Positions 1-8,688 of a stretch of DNA of 64,000 bases are shown piece by piece. The notes below the pieces were generated by a model. The model did not search any database. It saw only the letters and a list, made by a program, of their open reading frames with translations, and was not told the origin of the DNA. Location: the NCBI RefSeq assembly GCF_023278045.1, contig NZ_CP056783.1, positions 1,831,501 to 1,895,500 of the forward strand, in the 5' to 3' direction. The position numbers were made by a program, and so were the translations under genes. This DNA is from Flavobacterium sp. K5-23. GTDB taxonomy: Bacteria > Bacteroidota > Bacteroidia > Flavobacteriales > Flavobacteriaceae. How positions within the stretch are numbered: the stretch's first letter is position 1; the number at the start of each line of letters is the position of its first letter.

Positions 1-1
1 T

Positions 2-1105
2 TCCTTAGATGGGTTTCGCTGGGATTATCATACTTATTTTGATACACCTAATCTTGATAAAATAGCTAATGAAGGGGTAAAAGCAAAATCAATGAAGCCT
101 TCTTATCCTACCAAAACTTTTCCAAACCATTATAGTATTGTAACGGGTTTGTATCCAGATAACAATGGAATTGTAAATAATAGTTTTTATGATCCAAAAC
201 TTAAAATGTCTTTTTCGCTATCCAGTATTGCTAAAACAGATGCTCGATTTTATGGTGGAAATCCCATTTGGAATGTAGCGGAACAGCAGGGAATTAAAAC
301 GGCTTCGTTTTATTGGCCAGGTTCTGATATTGGAGACAGAAGTCCAAGTATATTTAAAACCTATGATGCTTCGGTACCCTATGCAACTAGAATAGAGACT
401 GTAATTGATTGGCTTAAATTACCTGAAAAAGAACGCCCACATTTAATCACACTTTATTTTGATGAACCGGATTATACAGGACATACTTTTGGCCCTTTGT
501 CTAAAGAAAATAAAATTACAGTGCATAAAATGGATTCTATTATAGGCAGTTTGTCTATGAAATTAGAGGAATTATCCATTGGGAAACAAATCAATTTGAT
601 AGTGGTGTCTGATCATGGAATGACAGACATTAGTGATAAAAAGAAAGTAGCTGTTTTGAAATATTTAAAACCAAGCTGGCTTGAATATGCTGATGTAATC
701 AATCCTATAATGAGTATTCGTGTTCGGCCAGAAGCACAGGATTCAGTTTTTAAAGCACTTCGTAGAGTGCCTCATATCCGATTCTGGAAAACAGATAATA
801 TTCCTAAAAGACTTCATTATGGGACTAACGATAGAAGTTTAGATTTTGTAATTGAAGCTAAAAAAGGGTACAGTCTAGTTAAAGAATCTAGTCAAAAAGT
901 AAAAGGCGGGACTCACGGATATGATAATAGAGTAAAAGATATGCATGCCATATTTTATGCAAAAGGACCTGATTTTAAAGTGAATAAAAAGGTGAGAACT
1001 TTAAAAAATGTTAGTGTTTATAATTTAATAGCACATATTTTAGGATTGCAAATTGAAACTGTCGACGGTGATTTTAAGGAAGTAAAAAGGATGTTAAAAG
1101 AGTAA
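2..1105 (+). CDS. NPP-type ectonucleotide pyrophosphatase/phosphodiesterase (5' partial)
   Basis: The frame is open from the left edge (reading SLDGFRWDY..TPNLDKIANEG), so the true start lies before the window; the first ATG at 92 is internal. The protein belongs to the alkaline-phosphatase superfamily, nucleotide pyrophosphatase/phosphodiesterase branch. Visible family marks are the nucleophile region PTKTFPNHYS (Thr nucleophile expected), the two-metal motifs FDEPDYTGH and VSDHGM, and the C-terminal GTHGYDN. Such enzymes hydrolyse phosphodiester or pyrophosphate bonds of nucleotides or lipids, usually in the periplasm or outside the cell; the substrate cannot be read from sequence. No signal peptide is visible because the N-terminus is missing. 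Confidence 0.9.
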   Translation, partial: SLDGFRWDYHTYFDTPNLDKIANEGVKAKSMKPSYPTKTFPNHYSIVTGLYPDNNGIVNNSFYDPKLKMSFSLSSIAKTDARFYGGNPIWNVAEQQGIKTASFYWPGSDIGDRSPSIFKTYDASVPYATRIETVIDWLKLPEKERPHLITLYFDEPDYTGHTFGPLSKENKITVHKMDSIIGSLSMKLEELSIGKQINLIVVSDHGMTDISDKKKVAVLKYLKPSWLEYADVINPIMSIRVRPEAQDSVFKALRRVPHIRFWKTDNIPKRLHYGTNDRSLDFVIEAKKGYSLVKESSQKVKGGTHGYDNRVKDMHAIFYAKGPDFKVNKKVRTLKNVSVYNLIAHILGLQIETVDGDFKEVKRMLKE

Positions 1106-1150
1106 CTGTTTTATTCGTTTATTTTTATTCGAAATAAAAAAAGGAAAGGT

Positions 1151-1158
1151 TAAATTTG
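1151..1158 (+). promoter_or_regulatory. candidate -7 box for the rluE-like gene
   Basis: TAAATTTG matches the Bacteroidota -7 consensus TAnnTTTG and lies 24 bases before the ATG at 1183. The -33 TTTG box is not clear. Confidence 0.4.
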
Positions 1159-1182
1159 CATTTCATTTAGTCAAAAGTTTTT

Positions 1183-1767
1183 ATGTCCCACCACCATTAT
1201 ATTCTCCATAAACCCTACGGCTTTTTAAGTCAGTTTATTTATGAGTTGAAACGAAAAAAGAAACTTTTGGGCGAGTTATATGATTTCCCACAAGGAACGA
1301 TGGCTATAGGTCGTCTGGATGAAGACTCTGAAGGGTTATTGTTATTGACGACTGACGGAAAGATGAGTGAAATTATTCGTTCTAAAAAAGTGGATAAAGA
1401 ATATTATGTTCAGGTTGATGGGGTAATTACTCAGGAAGCAATTGACATAATGAAAGAGGGAGTGGAAATAGGTTTTAATGGCACTAAATACATCACAAAA
1501 CGCTGCAATGCTGCTTTGATCCATGAAGAACCCAACTTTGGACTTAGAGGAAAAAAAATACGTGATGAACGTCATGGTCCCACTTCTTGGGCATCAATAA
1601 CGGTCAATGAGGGGAAATTTCGCCAAGTGCGTAAAATGACTGCGGCCGTTGGCTTTCCTACCTTGCGATTGGTTCGTGTTCGAATAGGGAATGTGCATCT
1701 TGATGGTTTACTGTCAGGAGAAGTGTTGGAAGTTGAAAATTTCGAAGTGGAGATTCCTAAATCTTAA
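1183..1767 (+). CDS. rluE: 23S rRNA pseudouridine synthase, RluE/RsuA family
   Basis: At 194 aa it matches the compact RluE class, which lacks an S4 domain. The catalytic loop GRLDEDSEGLLLLT (around residues 47-60) carries the conserved Asp that attacks the target uridine, and the C-terminal FRQVRKMTAAVGFPTLRLVR block is typical of RsuA/RluB/E/F enzymes. It should isomerise a uridine in 23S rRNA (U2457 in E. coli for RluE). The ATG at 1183 follows a good promoter box and gives the family N-terminus (YILHKPYGFLSQF). trmL follows 21 bases downstream, so the two RNA-modification genes probably share a transcript. Confidence 0.9.
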   Translation: MSHHHYILHKPYGFLSQFIYELKRKKKLLGELYDFPQGTMAIGRLDEDSEGLLLLTTDGKMSEIIRSKKVDKEYYVQVDGVITQEAIDIMKEGVEIGFNGTKYITKRCNAALIHEEPNFGLRGKKIRDERHGPTSWASITVNEGKFRQVRKMTAAVGFPTLRLVRVRIGNVHLDGLLSGEVLEVENFEVEIPKS

Positions 1768-1788
1768 TTCCTAAATCATAAATTAAAT

Positions 1789-2241
1789 ATGTTAAACATA
1801 GTTTTAGTAGAGCCAGAAATACCAAATAACACCGGAAATATAGGCCGTTTGTGTGTGGGTACTGAAAGTAAATTGCACTTAATTCACCCTTTTGGGTTTG
1901 TAATCAATGATTCAAACTTGAAACGTTCTGGACTGGATTATTGGGTGCATCTTGATGTAACTGAGTATCAAAATGTAGCGGAATGGACTGCTCAAATTCC
2001 TGATAAATCAAGAGTGTTCCTAATGAGTTCTCACGCAACGAAATCCTATTTGGAAATTGATTTTCAAGATGGAGACTGGTTGGTTTTTGGTAAAGAAAGC
2101 AAGGGGTTGAGTGAAGAAGTTTTGGCACAATTCGACAATCATTTAAAAATCCCAATGTCTAATTTGATTCGGAGTTTTAATATCGCTAATTCCGTAGCTT
2201 TTGTAATTGGAGAAGCCAAAAGGCAAATTGCATTAAAATAA
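1789..2241 (+). CDS. trmL: tRNA (cytidine/uridine-34 2'-O)-methyltransferase TrmL
   Basis: A 150-aa SPOUT methyltransferase of the minimal TrmL (YibK) type. It starts with the family motif IVLVEPEIPNNTGNIGR (substrate and AdoMet knot region) and ends with the knot motif IPMSNLIRSFNIANSVAFV. TrmL methylates the wobble ribose of tRNA-Leu isoacceptors. Length and start agree with the family, and it follows the pseudouridine synthase closely on the same strand. Confidence 0.95.
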   Translation: MLNIVLVEPEIPNNTGNIGRLCVGTESKLHLIHPFGFVINDSNLKRSGLDYWVHLDVTEYQNVAEWTAQIPDKSRVFLMSSHATKSYLEIDFQDGDWLVFGKESKGLSEEVLAQFDNHLKIPMSNLIRSFNIANSVAFVIGEAKRQIALK

Positions 2242-2293
2242 TAACCTGTAATTTAGAATTGTAAAAGATTCCTGATGTTCAATTGGAATTTTA

Positions 2294-2301
2294 TATATTT
2301 G
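2294..2301 (+). promoter_or_regulatory. candidate -7 box for the methyltransferase gene
   Basis: TATATTTG fits TAnnTTTG, 55 bases ahead of the ATG at 2356. No convincing -33 box was found at the usual 19-21 base spacing. Confidence 0.4.
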
Positions 2302-2355
2302 AGTATCGTGTTAGTGAATAAAGCGAAATGCGACTCATTTTAAAATTCCCTTTTT

Positions 2356-3963
2356 ATGATTGATAAAGCTTTTCTACGCAGTACTATTTTCAGGCATTTG
2401 GATGGTTTGGTAACTGCACCCGTGGGCTATGCCTTGCATAAAAAAGGAGTTCTGGCTTTTATATTGGATAAAAAAGAGGTTTCACTTACGGAACTTACTA
2501 CTCATTTTAAAGCAAATGAAGGCTATCTCAATGTGGCTTTACGCGTTTTGTGTTCGCAGGGTTTTCTGAATTACCAAATCAATAATGAGACTGAGGAATT
2601 TAAATTTGGCTTGACCTCAAAAAGCGAAATTGCCTTTTCACTGTTTCATCTGTATGAAGATGTAGTGGAGTTACTGGAATTTTCGATGCAATTTCATCCT
2701 CGATTATTCGAAGATGCTCCTTTTGAAAAATTGAGTTTCATTTTCGAAAAATATAAAAACAATTACGGTATTGTATTCTCAGAGGATTCTTTGATCAATG
2801 AAATACAACATCAGATTTTAAAACATATTGAAGGTTCTTTAGTTGGGCCTACGCTGGTACGTCTTGGTATGAGCGGTATGTTTCATAAGTACTTTATGGA
2901 AATTTCCTTTCGTCCGGAGGAATTCCATAAGTCGCCTGACAGCTTCAAAAAAATTCTCGATTTTCTGGTTCACCTGAATTGGTTCACTGAAAAAAAAGGA
3001 AATTATCAATTCACTGAAACCGGTTTGTTTTTTGCCAAAAGAGCTTCTGCTTATGGTGTAACCGTATCCTATTTACCCACTTTTAGTAAAATGGACGAAT
3101 TGCTATTTGGCAATCCCAATGTGTTAAGAAGTGTTGGGGAAGGGGAAGACGAAGTTCATGTAGACAGAGAAATGAATGTGTGGGGAAGTGGCGGTGCACA
3201 CGATACTTATTTTAAAGTAGTCGATGAAATCATTATTAAATTGTTCAATTTACCAATAGAAGAACAGCCCAAAGGGATTTTAGATATGGGATGTGGTAAC
3301 GGCGCTTTCTTGCAGCATATTTTTGATGTCATAGACCGCCAAACGTTAAGGGGAAAAATGCTCGATGATTATCCGTTATTTCTTGTGGGTGCCGATTATA
3401 ACCAGGCTGCTTTGAAAGTAACACGAGCCAACTTGATAAAAGCCGATATTTGGGCCAAAGTAATCTGGGGTGATATTGGTCGTCCAGACTTGTTATCGGA
3501 TGACTTAAAGGAAAATTATAATATTGATTTAAAGGAACTACTGAATGTAAGAACGTTTCTGGATCACAACCGAATTTGGGAAGAACCAAAAAACAGTACT
3601 AAAGATAGAATTAGTCAATCAACAGGAGCTTTTGCACACAGAGGCAAGCGAATAAGTAATAATCTGGTTGAAGATAACTTGCTAGAGCATTTCAATAAAT
3701 GGTCACCTTATGTAAGTAAATTTGGTTTACTGATGATAGAATTGCATACGGTACCTCCAGCTTTAACAGCAGCCAATTTGGGGAAAACTGCCGCAACGGC
3801 TTATGATGCGACTCATGGATTTTCGGATCAATATATTGTGGAAATTGAGGTGATGCATAAAATTGCAGGGGAGGCAGGCTTGTTTTCAGACGCCACTATT
3901 TTTAGAAAATTCCCCGATTCAGATATTGCGACGGTGAGTATTAACTTGTTGAAAGGGATTTGA
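2356..3963 (+). CDS. Class I SAM-dependent methyltransferase, large two-domain type
   Basis: At 535 aa this is far longer than ordinary class I methyltransferases. Residues ~1-90 look like a winged-helix, dimerisation-type region (LDGLVTAPVGYALHKKGVL, then EVSLTELTTHF..EGYLNVALRVLCSQGFL), as in O-methyltransferases. A second similar helical segment runs to ~290. The AdoMet-binding glycine motif ILDMGCGNGAF is near residue 308, followed by an acidic motif (LVGADYN). The architecture recalls the AprA-related polyketide methyltransferases (inference from general resemblance only). The substrate is unknown. It is a single gene with its own promoter, and the IS element sits just downstream. Confidence 0.7.
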   Translation: MIDKAFLRSTIFRHLDGLVTAPVGYALHKKGVLAFILDKKEVSLTELTTHFKANEGYLNVALRVLCSQGFLNYQINNETEEFKFGLTSKSEIAFSLFHLYEDVVELLEFSMQFHPRLFEDAPFEKLSFIFEKYKNNYGIVFSEDSLINEIQHQILKHIEGSLVGPTLVRLGMSGMFHKYFMEISFRPEEFHKSPDSFKKILDFLVHLNWFTEKKGNYQFTETGLFFAKRASAYGVTVSYLPTFSKMDELLFGNPNVLRSVGEGEDEVHVDREMNVWGSGGAHDTYFKVVDEIIIKLFNLPIEEQPKGILDMGCGNGAFLQHIFDVIDRQTLRGKMLDDYPLFLVGADYNQAALKVTRANLIKADIWAKVIWGDIGRPDLLSDDLKENYNIDLKELLNVRTFLDHNRIWEEPKNSTKDRISQSTGAFAHRGKRISNNLVEDNLLEHFNKWSPYVSKFGLLMIELHTVPPALTAANLGKTAATAYDATHGFSDQYIVEIEVMHKIAGEAGLFSDATIFRKFPDSDIATVSINLLKGI

Positions 3964-4035
3964 GGAGTGATCAGTAATCAGTGTTCAGAAGGCAGTATTC
4001 AGTAATCAGAATGCAGTGTTCAGTATTCAGTCAAA
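3964..4035. repeat. degenerate CAGTnTTCAGT repeat tract, interrupted by the IS
   Basis: Several imperfect units built on CAGT(A/G)(T/A)TCAGT run between the methyltransferase stop codon and the IS left end. The motif resumes after the right end (AGTGTTCAG near 5351), so the element landed inside this low-complexity tract. Confidence 0.7.
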
Positions 4036-4076
4036 TGTACTTCCCTGATATAGGTTGACCACAAAAGTCAAGTTAT

Positions 4077-4472
4077 ATGAATGCAAATTTAAAAGAAATC
4101 AGGAAACTCCGGGTTTATTCGGAAGAGTTTAAAAAAGAAATCGTAAGTTTTTACGAAATCGGGAAGTATAGTGTTCTGCAATTAGAACGACTTTACGGAG
4201 TAAATAACGTTACAATCTACAATTGGATTTATAAATTTTCTACTTTTAATGAAAAAGGAATTAGAGTTGTAGAAATGAAAGATAGTAACATTGATAAGCT
4301 AAAACAGTTAGAACTCAAGATAAAAGAACTTGAGCAAGCGGTTGGTCAGAAGCAAATAAAAATTGATTATCTCGAAAAGATGATTGATATAGCTAAAGAT
4401 GAATTTAATATCGACATAAAAAAAAACTCCAACACCCCACAATCAGCTGGTTCGTTGAGAACCAGAAAGTAA
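4077..4472 (+). CDS. IS3-family transposase OrfA (HTH, leucine-zipper protein)
   Basis: 131 aa. Residues ~15-50 form a helix-turn-helix (EEFKKEIVSFYEIGKYSV..ERLYGVNNVTIYNWIYKF), followed by a heptad-type coiled coil (IDKLKQLELKIKELEQAV). This is the DNA-binding half of an IS3 transposase. An A9 run at 4418-4426 inside the gene contains AAAAAAC in slippery phase (4421-4427); a -1 slip there joins the frame that encodes OrfB, and that frame is open from the slip site through to the OrfB catalytic core. Confidence 0.88.
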   Translation: MNANLKEIRKLRVYSEEFKKEIVSFYEIGKYSVLQLERLYGVNNVTIYNWIYKFSTFNEKGIRVVEMKDSNIDKLKQLELKIKELEQAVGQKQIKIDYLEKMIDIAKDEFNIDIKKNSNTPQSAGSLRTRK

Positions 4473-5335
4473 TAAGTTTTTCTTTAAATCAGCTTTACGA
4501 AACACTTGAAATAAGCAAGCAAGCAGTTAATCAGTATTCAAAAAGACAGATTGCTTTTGAAAGAAAGATAGAATGTCTGATTTTAGAAGCAGAGGAACTA
4601 AGGAAAGAACACCCTGGTTGTGGGGTTGAGAAAATGTATTATGCTTTGCGTCCTAATTTCATAGGAAGAGATAGATTTATCGATACGTTTATGGATTTAG
4701 GGTTCAGGATAAAAAGGCATAAAAATTACAGGAGAACAACGTTTTCTGTGAAAGTTTATTTTCCAAATCTAATAAAGTCAATGTCTGTTTATGCTCCGTC
4801 GACGATATGGCAATCAGATATAACTTATATTTATGTTGGAGAAAGATTTTATTATGCAGTGTTTATAATAGATGTTTATACAAAGAAAATCGTTGGACAT
4901 CAACTATCTAATCATATGAGAGCTACTGCTAATTTAAGCGCAATGCAAATGGCATTAGAAAACAATCAAGCTCCAATGATACACCACTCTGATAGAGGTA
5001 GTCAGTATATTTACAATGAATATATAGCTCTTCTCAAAGGGAGTGGATGCGAAATCAGCATGGCATTGTCAGGACAAGACAATGCTTATGCAGAAAGGAT
5101 TAACAGAACAATAAAAGAAGAGTATATAGACCACTGGAAACCTAAAACATTTGAACAATTAAAAAAGGATGTAGATAGAGCAGTTGAACATTATAATAAT
5201 AAGAGACCTCATAACAACATAGGGAAATTAAGCCCTGTTGATTTTGAAAATAATTGGTTCAATAATCCTCTTTTTTCTAAGCCTATTATTACTATTTTTG
5301 ACAATGAGAAATTAATAGAAATCGGTCAACTTTAA
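4418..5335 (+). CDS. IS3-family transposase OrfB (DDE integrase domain), read by -1 frameshift
   Basis: The frame is open from the A9 slippery run, so the functional product is probably the OrfAB fusion; the first ATG in this frame is at 4634, inside the HTH_21-like segment (HPGCGVEKMYYALRP). The rve/DDE core shows WQSDITYI (first Asp), HHSDRGSQY (second Asp) and NAYAERINRTIKEEYI (Glu), followed by the C-terminal YNNKRPHNNIGKLSP. It cuts and joins the element's ends. All three catalytic residues are present. Confidence 0.9.
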   Translation, partial: KKKLQHPTISWFVENQKVISFSLNQLYETLEISKQAVNQYSKRQIAFERKIECLILEAEELRKEHPGCGVEKMYYALRPNFIGRDRFIDTFMDLGFRIKRHKNYRRTTFSVKVYFPNLIKSMSVYAPSTIWQSDITYIYVGERFYYAVFIIDVYTKKIVGHQLSNHMRATANLSAMQMALENNQAPMIHHSDRGSQYIYNEYIALLKGSGCEISMALSGQDNAYAERINRTIKEEYIDHWKPKTFEQLKKDVDRAVEHYNNKRPHNNIGKLSPVDFENNWFNNPLFSKPIITIFDNEKLIEIGQL

Positions 5336-5378
5336 TTAGGGACGTGCAAAAGTGTTCAGTTTTTGATCTTCCGTCTTC

Positions 5379-6158
5379 CTAACAAATAACAAACTTCCCT
5401 TTTTCGGAGTCGAATGTGATATGTTCGTCTTTGAAAATAGTATTGAAGCTCCCTTTTGAAATCAAATTACAAGGTTCGTCTTGGATGACAGTTTCTGGTG
5501 TCATAAGGATCATATCATCACTCAGTTGAATCGCCATATCAATATCGTGCGTCGAAAATAAAATACATTTATTAGTTTCCTTTGTCAATTTTTTCAACAA
5601 TTTGAACAGCGCTACTTTGTGCAATAAATCCAAGTGAGTTGTTGGTTCATCAAGAATAATAAGCGGTGTGTCTTGTGCCAATGCGCGAGCCACTAATACT
5701 TTTTGTAATTGTCCATCACTGATTTCGTAATGTTTTTTAGATGCCAGATGACTGATTTGGGTGAGTTCAAGCGCTTCATTGATTTTGGCTGAATCGACAT
5801 CGGATAATGTTCCAATCCAATTAGTATAAGGTTGACGTCCCAAAGCCACCAATTCAAAAACGGTCAGATTACTTGGCGGTAGTTTTTCGGTCAAAACAAT
5901 ACTTAGGTTTTGGGCCAGTTCCAAGGATTCGTAATCAGTAACTTTTTTATCATTTAAATAGACAGCACCTTCCAGCGGTTTTTGAATTCCGGTAATCGTT
6001 CGCAATAAAGTCGATTTCCCTATTCCGTTAGCGCCTATTAATGCTATTAGTTTCCCTTCTTGTAAATTCAGGTTGAGGTTTTTTGCAATAGTGTTAACTG
6101 CGCTTTTGGTTTTGTAACCAATGCTTAGATTTGATGTTGTCAGGATGTTTTTTTTCAT
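5379..6158 (-). CDS. btuD: ABC transporter ATPase, cobalamin (BtuD-like) uptake
   Basis: A 259-aa FecE/BtuD-type ATPase. Walker A is GANGIGKST, Walker B LIILDEPTTHLD, and the H-loop FSTHD. The signature motif is ISDGQ in place of the usual LSGGQ. It powers import by the adjacent permease (btuC, 143 bp upstream on the same strand). Siderophore and B12 ATPases cannot be told apart by the protein alone; the B12 assignment rests on the neighbouring btuF/btuC and the divergent cob genes. The IS3 element sits 30 bases beyond its 3' end. Confidence 0.82.
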   Translation of the reverse strand: MKKNILTTSNLSIGYKTKSAVNTIAKNLNLNLQEGKLIALIGANGIGKSTLLRTITGIQKPLEGAVYLNDKKVTDYESLELAQNLSIVLTEKLPPSNLTVFELVALGRQPYTNWIGTLSDVDSAKINEALELTQISHLASKKHYEISDGQLQKVLVARALAQDTPLIILDEPTTHLDLLHKVALFKLLKKLTKETNKCILFSTHDIDMAIQLSDDMILMTPETVIQDEPCNLISKGSFNTIFKDEHITFDSEKGKFVIC

Positions 6159-6301
6159 CTATTTAAGATTTTGGTTTTTAACCACATTGCGTTTTTAATA
6201 AAACCATTAAGGAATTAAGGTTAATTAAGAGTTTTATTATTAGCTAAATTTTCTAAATATCTTAATGGTTTAAAAAATAAAAGACCAATTTTTTTGTGCC
6301 A

Positions 6302-7333
6302 TTATCCCATCATTTTTCGTTTTCGAACCAATAACCAAATAACAATTGGTGCACCTAGCAACGAAGTTATTGCATTTATGGGTAAAGTAATATCAAAACC
6401 TGGCATTTGCGAAACAACATCACATACAAGCATAATTCCCGCACCCAATAAAAGCGTACTCCAATATAAAACCGAATGATTACTAGTTTGAAATATAAGT
6501 TTGGCAATATGCGGAACGGCCAAGCCTATAAAAGCAATTGGGCCTGCGTATGCCGTAATACTTCCCGCCAAAATACTAGTGGCAATAATTATGATAAGTC
6601 GTGTTTTTTTGAAATTAAGTCCCAAGCTTCTAGCGTAATTTTCTCCAAGAAGTAATGCGTTTAAAGGTTTAATGCTAAACAGACTTAAAAGCAATCCTAT
6701 AAAAACGCAAATGGTTAAAATTAAAATTGAGCTCCAAGGTAGATTTCCTAAGGTTCCCATAGACCAAAATGTGAATTTTTGCAATTGTTCGGCCGTACTG
6801 AAATAAGTCAATGTTCCTACGATTGCACTGGTAAAACTACCAAACATCAGTCCTACAATTAAAATTGCCATAGTATCTCGCAAACGATGGGAAACTAGTA
6901 ATACGGCTAGTAAAACAATCGAACTTCCCATAGTTGAGGCAAGAACGATTCCGTAAGAGGATAATAAAATGCTGCTTATAAACGCAGGCATAAACGCAGC
7001 TCCTAAAATCACGAAAGCAACACCTAGACTTGCTCCTGAACTTAGTCCTAATACATAAGGTCCCGCAAGCGGATTCCTAAATAACGTTTGCATCAACAAG
7101 CCACTAATAGAAAGCCCCATTCCAACTAAAACTGCTGTAATGGCTTTGGGTAAGCGGTAATTGATGATGATGTATTCCCAAGTGGATTTACTCGCTTGTC
7201 CGCCAGTTAAGCTGTTGTAAACTTCCTTGAAAGGGATGGTTATCGAGCCAAAACTGATGTTTATAAAAAACAAAACGATAAGCCCTAAACCAAGTAAGGA
7301 AAATAAAAGAATATTACGTTTTTGATTATTCAA
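6302..7333 (-). CDS. btuC: ABC transporter permease, FecCD/BtuC family
   Basis: 343 aa with about ten hydrophobic segments. Family landmarks are RLPKAITAVLVGMGLSISGLLMQTLFRNPLAGPYVLGLSSGAS near the N-terminus, and GPIAFIGLAVPHIAKL with the coupling region toward the C-terminus. It forms the inner-membrane channel, probably as a dimer, for cobalamin imported with the BtuD-like ATPase and the lipoprotein encoded upstream. The gene order F-C-D on the minus strand suggests one operon transcribed away from the cob genes. Confidence 0.87.
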   Translation of the reverse strand: MNNQKRNILLFSLLGLGLIVLFFINISFGSITIPFKEVYNSLTGGQASKSTWEYIIINYRLPKAITAVLVGMGLSISGLLMQTLFRNPLAGPYVLGLSSGASLGVAFVILGAAFMPAFISSILLSSYGIVLASTMGSSIVLLAVLLVSHRLRDTMAILIVGLMFGSFTSAIVGTLTYFSTAEQLQKFTFWSMGTLGNLPWSSILILTICVFIGLLLSLFSIKPLNALLLGENYARSLGLNFKKTRLIIIIATSILAGSITAYAGPIAFIGLAVPHIAKLIFQTSNHSVLYWSTLLLGAGIMLVCDVVSQMPGFDITLPINAITSLLGAPIVIWLLVRKRKMMG

Positions 7334-7417
7334 TTAGTGTTTTTTATTTATTTGTTTGTATTTCGTTTCGTAATAATTTATCAGTTTTTAAAAACGAATT
7401 GAAGCTCATCTTTGTCT

Positions 7418-7436
7418 CCCTCTCCTTTGGAGAGGG
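7418..7436. repeat. palindromic CCCTCTCC-TTT-GGAGAGGG element
   Basis: A perfect 8-bp stem with a 3-base loop between btuF and btuC, GC-rich compared with its surroundings and followed by GTTGGGGAGAGG. It lacks a T-run on either strand, so it is more likely a dispersed intergenic palindrome, or an mRNA-stabilising stem within the operon, than a terminator. Confidence 0.6.
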
Positions 7437-7449
7437 TTGGGGAGAGGAT

Positions 7450-8592
7450 TTAGTTCAGTTTTTGAGCAAAGGTAAAAGTATAATTTGGAAGTAATTCAGG
7501 GTGGAAGATTTTGATGTAATCTTTTAATACTAAATCCGGTCGGCTGGGAGCTGATTCATAATATATGGTTCCGCCAGTTGCTCCTATTTTGCCTTCAAAA
7601 GTATACACTTGTTTGGTTTTGAAAGCATCAAATTGACTGTAATGCGGATTGATGTTTTCTAATTCAGCTACCGTTTTATAGGGACCTGTAGCAATCCAAT
7701 AATTGGCGGTTTTCGCTTTTTCCAATACTTTTTCGAATGATAATCCAATACTGCCTGTTCCTTCCGTATCCGACCAAAGGTAATTGACTTTGGAGTCTTT
7801 TAAAAATTGTGCGACCCAACTGTTAGCTTTAGCAACATACCATTGGTCTTGGTACATCGATCCGTATAACACGGTTGCTGTTGGCTTTTTGGTGGAAACC
7901 AATTCCAAAGCTTCTTTATAGTTTTTAATAATGTCGTCAAATTGAGCTTTTGCTTCTTTTTCTTTTCCAAAAAGAGCTCCGTAAAGTTTTATCCATTCTG
8001 CTTTTCCAAGGGGTGATTGCTCCATCCAATCGGCTTGAATCAATACCTTTAAACCACTTTTTTCAAGATTATCAATCATTGGATTGTTATTGTCAATTCC
8101 AAAAGTCACTATAAGGTCAGGAGCCATATCAATCAATTGCTCCATGTTTAATTTTTCGTTTTGCCCCACATTTTTAACCGAACCGTTGTCAATTAGTTTT
8201 CTGGTTTTTTCGGAAGAAATGTAATCTGTATGTGGAAACCCAACTAATCGGTTTTCAGCTCCCAGCATTTCTAAATAAGGGATAATAGTGGTTGAGGTTA
8301 CGACTATTGACTGTAAAGGAACTTGAATAGAAGTATATTTTTGTAAGCTATCAGGAACCACACTGTTTTTCTCTTTTAAGATATAAGTAAAGTCTTTATC
8401 AGCATTAGGCCAAGGGGTAATTACTTTCACAATAGAATAGCCTTCGAATTTGTATATGGCAAGACTGCTTGCGTATTCTATTTCGTTTTTTGTGTTTGAA
8501 ATTGATTTGTTTTCTGATTTTTCGGTCTTTTTACAACCAATGAAAGTTGCAAGAACAAGGAGTAAAAGAATTTTGTAGGATGAAAGTCTCAT
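7450..8592 (-). CDS. btuF: periplasmic cobalamin-binding lipoprotein (BtuF-like)
   Basis: 380 aa. A lipoprotein signal ends in FIGC with Cys20 as the acylated residue. The rest is a type III (helical backbone) metal/corrinoid-binding protein: VVTSTTIIPYLEMLGAENRLVGFPHTDYI forms the start of lobe 1, PDLIVTFG the ligand-loop region, and the C-terminal lobe ends near DYIKIFHPELLP. It should deliver corrinoid from the TonB receptor to BtuCD. It is the first gene of the minus-strand operon and is divergent from the cob genes. An iron-siderophore ligand cannot be excluded from the protein alone. Confidence 0.82.
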   Translation of the reverse strand: MRLSSYKILLLLVLATFIGCKKTEKSENKSISNTKNEIEYASSLAIYKFEGYSIVKVITPWPNADKDFTYILKEKNSVVPDSLQKYTSIQVPLQSIVVTSTTIIPYLEMLGAENRLVGFPHTDYISSEKTRKLIDNGSVKNVGQNEKLNMEQLIDMAPDLIVTFGIDNNNPMIDNLEKSGLKVLIQADWMEQSPLGKAEWIKLYGALFGKEKEAKAQFDDIIKNYKEALELVSTKKPTATVLYGSMYQDQWYVAKANSWVAQFLKDSKVNYLWSDTEGTGSIGLSFEKVLEKAKTANYWIATGPYKTVAELENINPHYSQFDAFKTKQVYTFEGKIGATGGTIYYESAPSRPDLVLKDYIKIFHPELLPNYTFTFAQKLN

Positions 8593-8613
8593 GATACTAT
8601 TTTGTGATTAAGG

Positions 8614-8621
8614 CAAAGGTA
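8614..8621 (-). promoter_or_regulatory. candidate -7 box for btuF-C-D
   Basis: The minus strand reads TACCTTTG, matching TAnnTTTG, 22 bases upstream of the btuF start. The whole divergent gap is 96 bases and contains no B12 box, so this operon seems not to have its own cobalamin riboswitch. Confidence 0.4.
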
Positions 8622-8688
8622 AAAGAAATTCCAAAAAATCTTGTTTATTTTTTAACCTAAAAAAATCAACAAATACTATCTTTACAAC

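Larger units (their letters stand above)
4036..5348 (+). mobile_element. IS3-family insertion sequence (1,313 bp)
   Basis: Imperfect terminal inverted repeats of about 25 bp start 5'-TG and end CA-3': the left end (4036-4060) reads TGTACTTCCCTGATATAGG and continues TTGACC; the right end, reverse complemented, reads TGCACGTCCCTAATTAAAG and continues TTGACC. A 3-bp AAA lies outside each end and could be the target duplication, although AAA is weak evidence in AT-rich DNA. Inside are the two classic IS3 frames, orfA and orfB, in a -1 relationship. Both frames look undamaged, so the element may be active. Confidence 0.88.

Noticed and set aside
5379..8592. Siderophore (iron) identity for the ABC transporter
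   Set aside because: The protein families allow it, but the divergent cob operon and nearby B12-regulated receptor make cobalamin the better reading.
8593..8688. Cobalamin riboswitch in the btuF/CWC divergent region
   Set aside because: Only 96 bases long, with no AGCCAGGAGACCTGCC-like box.
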